Shown one piece after another: positions 59,621-64,000 of a stretch of 64,000 nucleotides of DNA (the first letter of the stretch is position 1; the number at the start of each line of letters is the position of its first letter). Source of the stretch: Nocardioides mesophilus. Lineage in GTDB: Bacteria; Actinomycetota; Actinomycetes; Propionibacteriales; Nocardioidaceae. The position numbers were made by a program, and so were the translations under genes. The stretch covers positions 1,764,501-1,828,500 of the forward strand of contig NZ_CP060713.1 in NCBI RefSeq assembly GCF_014395785.1. Direction: 5' to 3'. Under the pieces are notes generated by a model. It saw nothing but the letters and a program-made list of their open reading frames with translations. It was not told the DNA's origin and searched no databases.

Positions 59621-59674
59621 CCGGGCCGCGGGTCCGACCGGTCAGCAGCCACGCCCGCCACCCGGCCGCGCTGG

Positions 59675-59766
59675 GACCTGCACTCGGACATGCACTCGCG
59701 GGCCGAACCGGCGGTCCACACGCCCGGCCACCCGACCGGACCCGCCCGAGTGCATGTCCGAGCGAG
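59675..59766. repeat. 92-bp inverted-repeat element, copy 2
   Basis: Same size as the copy at 16189-16280. Its 16-bp arms, CTCGGACATGCACTCG (59683-59698) and CGAGTGCATGTCCGAG (59747-59762), are perfectly complementary with a 48-base interior, so the transcript forms a strong hairpin. The left end is a variant tandem of GACATGCACTCG. It lies between the TIGR03086 and the next small membrane-protein gene, both on the plus strand. Confidence 0.8.
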
Positions 59767-59872
59767 GCTGCGCGGCCGCGGGACCCCCGTGCCGCGCCTG
59801 CAGTCCCCACGCCACGCTGCCCAGGGCACCCAGCCGGCCGCCGGACTTGCGCCGAGTCCCTAGGCTCGCGCC

Positions 59873-60295
59873 GTGAGCAACCCGGACGCCTCCCTGCTCG
59901 CTCTGGCCGTCGCCACTGCTCTGCACGCGGGGTTCCAGCTCACCGTGACCGTCCTGGTCTACCCGGCGCTGGCGCGGGTCGAGCCCGAGCACTGGCGGCG
60001 CAACCACGACGCACACTCCCGGCTGATCACGCCGCTGGTGGTGCTCGTCTACGGCGCGCTCGTGCTCGCGGGAGGCTGGGCGCTCCTCGAGGACGCCGGC
60101 GATCCGTGGGTGTGGGCCTGCCTGTCGGCCGTCGTGGTGACCTTCGCGGTGACCGCGGTTCTGGCGGCGCCGACGCACGGTCGGCTCTCCGCCGGCAAGG
60201 ACGAGGCGCTGGTACGCCGGCTGCTGCTGGCCGACCGCGTCCGGGCTGCTGCGGCGGCGGTCGCCTGTGTCGCGGCGGTGCTCGCCGCCTGGTGA
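59873..60295 (+). CDS. Four-segment membrane protein, unknown
   Basis: A 140-residue protein with four membrane segments (LALAVATALHAGFQLTVTVLV, PLVVLVYGALVLAGGWALL, WACLSAVVVTFAVTAVLA, AAAAAVACVAAVLAAW), two conserved-looking His near the first (HAGFQ, HDAHSRL) and a soluble stretch in the middle. Similar small DUF-type membrane proteins occur in actinobacteria; none is characterised. GTG start. Confidence 0.72.
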   Translation: MSNPDASLLALAVATALHAGFQLTVTVLVYPALARVEPEHWRRNHDAHSRLITPLVVLVYGALVLAGGWALLEDAGDPWVWACLSAVVVTFAVTAVLAAPTHGRLSAGKDEALVRRLLLADRVRAAAAAVACVAAVLAAW

Positions 60296-60462
60296 CCGGC
60301 CGCGTCAGCCGGATCGGCAGCAGCGCCCAGCTCCGACCGATCCACCCCCTGGGCCACCGGGTCGGCGCGATCGGTTCGCCGCCGATGAGTCCGGGCACGA
60401 CAGAGGGTCGGTCCAGCTGAGGGGTCCGGGAGCCGCCCGGACCCGGGTGAGAGGACGAAGCG

Positions 60463-60945
60463 ATGACCAGGACGACGACCTGTCTGTGGTTCGACCGCGG
60501 CGCCGAGGAGGCCGCCCGGTTCTACGTCTCGGTGTTCCCGGGCTCGCGGATCACCGGGGTGACGCCTGCTCCGGAAAACGCCCCGGGCGGCACGGGCGAG
60601 GTGCTGGCGGTCACCTTCGAGCTGGACGGCGCCCCGTTCGTGGCGCTCAACGGCCGCCCCGACCACGCCGGGTTCACCGAAGCGATCTCGATCCAGGTCG
60701 ACTGCGCCGACCAGGCCGAGGTGGACCACTACTGGTCACGTCTCGGCGGGGGCGGCGAGGAGAGCCGCTGCGGATGGCTCCGGGACCGCTACGGCCTGAG
60801 CTGGCAGGTCGTGCCGCGGCGCCTGCCGGAGCTGCTCGGCGACCCGGATCCTGAGGTGGCTGGACGGGTGATGGCCACCATGCTGACGATGGGCAAGCTC
60901 GAGATCGAGCCGCTCGAGGCCGCCGCCCGGGAGGCCACCGTCTAG
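60463..60945 (+). CDS. VOC-family protein, PhnB-like
   Basis: A 160-residue glyoxalase-fold protein of the 3-demethylubiquinone-methyltransferase-like/PhnB subgroup. It begins TTTCLWFDRGAEEAARFYVSVFPGSRI and includes EVLAVTFELDGAPFVALNG and the DRYGLSWQVVP ending. These proteins bind a metal with two VOC modules. Its 3' end overlaps the next, minus-strand gene's 3' end by four bases. Confidence 0.9.
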   Translation: MTRTTTCLWFDRGAEEAARFYVSVFPGSRITGVTPAPENAPGGTGEVLAVTFELDGAPFVALNGRPDHAGFTEAISIQVDCADQAEVDHYWSRLGGGGEESRCGWLRDRYGLSWQVVPRRLPELLGDPDPEVAGRVMATMLTMGKLEIEPLEAAAREATV

Positions 60946-61547
60946 GACGGCACCTCGACGGTCGTGACCACGTCGGTGACGCTCGGCCGGCGCGGCGTCG
61001 AGGAGAAGCCGAAGTGGCAGGGCGGGTCGACCGGCGCCAGCTCCCCGAGGTCCACGCCGTCGAAGCGGCCGGCCAGTCCCTCCACGGCGTGCACGTCGGT
61101 GGCGCCGTACCACTCGCGCCGCCCGGCCCCGGCCGACCCGCGGGTGCGCACCCCCCGCATCACCACCCGGCTGACCGGGTCGGCGGCGGCGGACCACAGC
61201 GGCCGGGTCGCCACGCCCTCGGGCACCAGGTGCAGCAGAGCACCGGCCGGGGTACGCCGGCCCACCTGCAGCACCATGTCGAGCGACGGGCTGCGCACCG
61301 CCCAGCTGCGCCGGACCACCTCGACGGCGACCGGCTCGATGCGGACCTCGTCGAAGCGGTAGGTCGCGCCCACGAACGCCGCCACCTCCTCGCGCGGCGC
61401 GACCAGCACCCGGTGCCCGGCGGCGGTCTCCACCATCAAGTCGGAGAACGCACCCAGTGGCGTGCGGTGCCAGTGGCCGAGAACGATCCGGGTGCCGCTG
61501 GTCGAGCCGACCCCGACGATCCGGCCGTGGAAGCGCAGTCGTCGCAC
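60942..61547 (-). CDS. Conserved hypothetical protein
   Basis: A 201-residue soluble protein that I do not recognise. It begins MRRLRFHGRIVGVGSTSGTR and is beta-rich, with VLVAPREEVAAFVGATYRFDEV early and HFGFSSTPRRPSVTDVVT late. Similar conserved actinobacterial proteins have no assigned role. It ends 4 bases into the VOC gene's end, and the two are convergent. Confidence 0.75.
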   Translation of the reverse strand: MRRLRFHGRIVGVGSTSGTRIVLGHWHRTPLGAFSDLMVETAAGHRVLVAPREEVAAFVGATYRFDEVRIEPVAVEVVRRSWAVRSPSLDMVLQVGRRTPAGALLHLVPEGVATRPLWSAAADPVSRVVMRGVRTRGSAGAGRREWYGATDVHAVEGLAGRFDGVDLGELAPVDPPCHFGFSSTPRRPSVTDVVTTVEVPS

Positions 61548-61646
61548 GGGGGTCCTCCTCGGGCCGGGTCGTCGGGTGTCCCGCAGGACGAGTACCCGCC
61601 CGCCGCACGGCGAACCCTGGCCACCGGTCCAGGTGGCCCTTGTGTG

Positions 61647-61696
61647 ATACCCCCTACGGGTATAACGTCGGTCCCATGGATAGGGCCCAGGGGTAT
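61647..61696. promoter_or_regulatory. CsoR operator for the copper operon
   Basis: ATACCC and GGGTAT with a 5-base centre (61647-61663) form the main site. A half-conserved second site of the same 17-bp length follows at 61680-61696 with only its right arm GGGTAT kept, close to the csoR ribosome-binding region. The main site matches the one upstream of the DUF4396 gene. Confidence 0.75.
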
Positions 61697-61723
61697 CCCG
61701 GGCCGCCGGCGAGAGGAACCCCC

Positions 61724-62059
61724 ATGGCCAACCAGCCCGTGCAGCCCGACCAGCAAGAGCAGCCCGAGCAGCACAGCCACCACGGCTACATCCACGCCAA
61801 GGACGACTACCAGCGTCGCCTGCGCCGGATCGAAGGTCAGGTCCGGGGCCTGCAGCGGATGGTGGAGGAGGAGAAGTACTGCATCGACATCCTCACCCAG
61901 GTCTCCTCGGTCACCAGCGCCCTCCAGTCGGTCGCGCTCGGCCTGCTCGACGAGCACCTGAGCCACTGCGTGGTCGACGCCGCACGCGCCGGCGGCGCGG
62001 AGTCCGACGCCAAGATCGCCGAGGCGTCCGCGGCCATCGCCCGCCTCGTCAAGTCCTGA
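61724..62059 (+). CDS. csoR: CsoR-family copper-sensing repressor
   Basis: A 111-residue all-helical repressor. Cu(I) ligands C53, H78 and C82 have exactly the spacing (25 and 4) of C36-H61-C65 in Mycobacterium tuberculosis CsoR, with Y52 before the first cysteine as in that protein. Basic residues RRLRRIEGQVRG provide the DNA-binding face. A His-rich N-terminus (HSHHGYIHA) may add a weak site. The start MANQ after GAGAGGAA is chosen. It should repress the operon in which it lies until copper binds. Confidence 0.95.
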   Translation: MANQPVQPDQQEQPEQHSHHGYIHAKDDYQRRLRRIEGQVRGLQRMVEEEKYCIDILTQVSSVTSALQSVALGLLDEHLSHCVVDAARAGGAESDAKIAEASAAIARLVKS

Positions 62060-62156
62060 CCCGCCGCGCTCAGCGGCACGGCACGCGCACAACCAGACAG
62101 CCAGACCACCGAAGAACCCCCACGTCCTCACCGGACCGGAACGAAGGAGCACCACC

Positions 62157-62363
62157 ATGACCAGCACCCAGACCTACACCGTCACCGGCATGACCTGCGG
62201 CCACTGCGTCAGCTCGGTCACCGAGGAGATCCAGGAGATCGACGGCGTCGAGGACGTGCAGGTCGTCCTCGAGACCGGTGCGGTCACCGTGACCAGTGCC
62301 CAGCCCCTCGACGACGACGCCGTCCGCGCCGCCGTCGAGGAGGCCGGGTACGCCGTCGCGTGA
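62157..62363 (+). CDS. copZ: CopZ-like copper chaperone
   Basis: A 68-residue heavy-metal-associated domain with MTCGHC (C14, C17), the Cu(I) pair of the ferredoxin-like HMA fold. It carries Cu(I) in the cytoplasm and hands it to CopA. A strong AAGGAG lies upstream. Its stop overlaps the GTG start of the next gene by four bases. Confidence 0.95.
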   Translation: MTSTQTYTVTGMTCGHCVSSVTEEIQEIDGVEDVQVVLETGAVTVTSAQPLDDDAVRAAVEEAGYAVA

Positions 62364-63247
62364 ACACCCCGGCACGGGTCGGCGCCTTCACGCTGGCCCT
62401 GTTCGCGGTGCTCGGCGCCTCGGTCGTGGCCGGCCGCGCCTGGGGGCCGACCCTCGACGCCGAGCCCACCGCCGCCCACGACATGGCCGACGCAGGCCAG
62501 GCAGGACAGGAAGGACAGATGGGGCACGCGGACGACACGACCGAGCACCTCCCCGGCGGCCTGATGCGCAGCCAGGACGGCCTCACCCTCGACCTCGACC
62601 CCGCGGTCGTGGCGCCGGGCGCCGCCGTACCGCTCTCCTTCACCGTCCGCGATGCCGCCGGCGACCCGGTCACCGACTTCGACGTGGTCCACGGGAAGCG
62701 GCTGCACCTGATCGTGGTCCGTCGCGACCTCAGCGGCTTCCAGCACGTGCACCCGAGCCTCGACCCGGCCACCGGACGGTGGAGCACCGACCTGGCGCTC
62801 ACCCCGGGCACCTGGCGCGTGGACGCCGATTTCACGGCGACCGGCCACGAGCCGCTGACGCTGGGCACCGACCTCGCGGTCCCGGGCCGGTTCACGCCGG
62901 TCGCCCTGCCCGCCCCGTCGCGGGTCGCCGAGGTGGACGGCTACCAGGTGCGGCTGTCCGGGCAGCTGTCGGCCGGTACGGCGTCCGAGGTGCGGCTCAG
63001 CATCAGCCACCACGGGACGCCAGTCACCGACCTGCAGCCCTACCTCGGTTCCTACGGCCACCTGGTGGCGCTCCGCGACGGCGACCTGGCCTACCTGCAC
63101 GTGCACCCGCACGAGGGGGCGTCCGCCGGACCCGGGATCGACTTCACCGCCGAGGTGCCGAGCACCGGGCGCTACCGGCTGTTCCTGGACTTCCGCCACG
63201 ACGGGGTCGTCCGGACAGCCGCCTTCACCGTGGAGGTGGACCGATGA
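62360..63247 (+). CDS. His-rich secreted or membrane-anchored copper-operon protein
   Basis: A 295-residue protein with an N-terminal membrane segment (VGAFTLALFAVLGASVVAG) and a His/Met/Asp-rich linker (AAHDMADAG, MGHADDTTEH). The extracytoplasmic part has two related segments, HGKRLHLIVVRRDLSGFQHVHP and SYGHLVALRDGDLAYLHVHP in pieces, each with a HxH-type ending, which suggests a duplicated metal site. Similar proteins occur in actinobacterial copper operons with no fixed name. Both stop codons overlap neighbours, so it is coupled to copZ and copA. Confidence 0.82.
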   Translation: MNTPARVGAFTLALFAVLGASVVAGRAWGPTLDAEPTAAHDMADAGQAGQEGQMGHADDTTEHLPGGLMRSQDGLTLDLDPAVVAPGAAVPLSFTVRDAAGDPVTDFDVVHGKRLHLIVVRRDLSGFQHVHPSLDPATGRWSTDLALTPGTWRVDADFTATGHEPLTLGTDLAVPGRFTPVALPAPSRVAEVDGYQVRLSGQLSAGTASEVRLSISHHGTPVTDLQPYLGSYGHLVALRDGDLAYLHVHPHEGASAGPGIDFTAEVPSTGRYRLFLDFRHDGVVRTAAFTVEVDR

Positions 63248-64000
63248 CGAAGACCGACCAGACCCAGCCCGCTGCCGGCCCGACCCAGCAGGTCGAGCTC
63301 GCCATCACCGGGATGACCTGCGCCAGCTGCGCGAACCGCATCGAGCGCAAGCTCAACAAGCTCGACGGCGTCGTCGCGACGGTCAACTACGCGACCGAGA
63401 AGGCCCGGGTCAGCTTCCCGGCCGACCTCCCGCCCGAGCAGCTGCTGAGCACGGTCGAGCAGGCCGGCTACGCCGCCACCCTCCCCCGTCCCGAGCGCCC
63501 CGCCGGGGACGAGACCGCAGTCCCCGAGGACCCCACCGCGGCGCTGCGCCGACGGCTGGTCATCTCCGCGGTGCTGAGCCTCCCGGTGGTCGTGCTGGCG
63601 ATGGTGCCGGCCTGGCAGTTCACCTACTGGCAGTGGCTCTCCCTGACCCTGGCGGCGCCGGTGGTCGTGTGGGGAGGCTGGCCGTTCCACCGCGCGGCCT
63701 GGACGAACCTGCGGCACGGCACCTCGACGATGGACACGCTGGTCTCGCTGGGCACGCTGGCCGCGTTCGGCTGGTCGCTCTACGCGCTGTTCCTCGGCAC
63801 CGCCGGGGAGCCCGGCATGACGCACCCGTTCGAGCTCACCGTCGGACGCAGCGACGGCGCGGGCAACATCTACCTCGAGGCCGCGGCCGGCGTGACGACG
63901 TTCCTGCTCGCCGGTCGCTACGTCGAGGCCCGGTCCAAGCGGCGGGCCGGGGCCGCGCTGCGCGCCCTGCTCGAGCTCGGTGCCAAGGACGTTGCAGTGC
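63244..64000 (+). CDS. copA: CopA-like Cu(I) P-type ATPase (3' part beyond right edge)
   Basis: The first 252 residues of a heavy-metal P1B-type ATPase. An HMA domain with MTCASC (C26, C29) at the N-terminus is followed by membrane segments (LVISAVLSLPVVVLAMVPAWQF, LSLTLAAPVVVWGGWPFHR, STMDTLVSLGTLAAFGWSLYALF). The GWPFHRAAW pattern is typical of CopA. The CPC, DKTGT and later domains lie past the window end. Its ATG overlaps the preceding stop by four bases. Confidence 0.95.
   Translation, partial: MTKTDQTQPAAGPTQQVELAITGMTCASCANRIERKLNKLDGVVATVNYATEKARVSFPADLPPEQLLSTVEQAGYAATLPRPERPAGDETAVPEDPTAALRRRLVISAVLSLPVVVLAMVPAWQFTYWQWLSLTLAAPVVVWGGWPFHRAAWTNLRHGTSTMDTLVSLGTLAAFGWSLYALFLGTAGEPGMTHPFELTVGRSDGAGNIYLEAAAGVTTFLLAGRYVEARSKRRAGAALRALLELGAKDVAV

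Overview
The window is chromosomal DNA of a very high-GC actinobacterium. Codon use is strongly GC-biased, GTG starts are frequent, several genes look leaderless or translationally coupled, and the gene set (GAF-ANTAR regulator, ECF42 sigma factor with DGPF proteins, SigX5-like sigma factor, CsoR copper operon, DUF2200 and DUF6448 proteins) is typical of Actinomycetia. Nocardioidaceae (Nocardioides-like) is my best guess, from overall resemblance only. I see no rRNA, tRNA, insertion sequence, prophage or CRISPR array. The region reads as core and accessory chromosome rather than a mobile island.

Layout. From 0 to 5 kb lie a family-A polymerase without a 5' nuclease, corA and a phospholipase D-like gene on the minus strand, then small enzymes. 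From 5 to 16 kb lie an AAA+ ATPase, two DGPF (YCII-related) genes coupled to an ECF42 sigma factor behind a matching promoter, two NYN-domain proteins and assorted small enzymes. From 16 to 24 kb a TetR regulator and small membrane proteins precede a tight minus-strand operon: acyl-CoA dehydrogenase, APH-like kinase, histidine phosphatase, SDR and VOC protein. It resembles the ACAD10/ACAD11 (LvaA/LvaC-type) route for 4-hydroxyacyl-CoA. From 24 to 33 kb lie a second APH-like protein, a tyrosine phosphatase-like protein, a GAF-ANTAR regulator, an ABC exporter pair and a two-component system.

From 33 to 44 kb fatty-acid catabolism dominates: fadB, fadA, a divergent MerR regulator with a CaiB/BaiF CoA-transferase, and a PadR regulator coupled to a 2,4-dienoyl-CoA reductase. 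Between them is a His-rich DUF4396 protein behind a CsoR-like operator. From 44 to 53 kb lie a secreted LAS-type peptidase-like protein with three internal repeats, a pirin gene broken by a one-base frameshift, a secreted 5'-nucleotidase with a strong terminator, and membrane proteins. From 53 to 60 kb lie a MarR regulator divergent from an MMPL exporter that is coupled to a lipoprotein penicillin-binding protein, then a SigX5-like sigma factor coupled to a DinB/TIGR03086 protein. The right end is a copper operon, csoR, copZ, a His-rich secreted protein and copA, which runs off the window.

Several small regulatory signals can be read directly: an ECF42-type promoter, two copper operators of identical geometry 20 kb apart, a perfect 22-bp PadR palindrome, a MarR dyad, a 15-bp-stem terminator, a 92-bp inverted-repeat element present twice, and two short non-coding tandem arrays. 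Homology statements come from recognising sequence patterns by eye; no database search was run.
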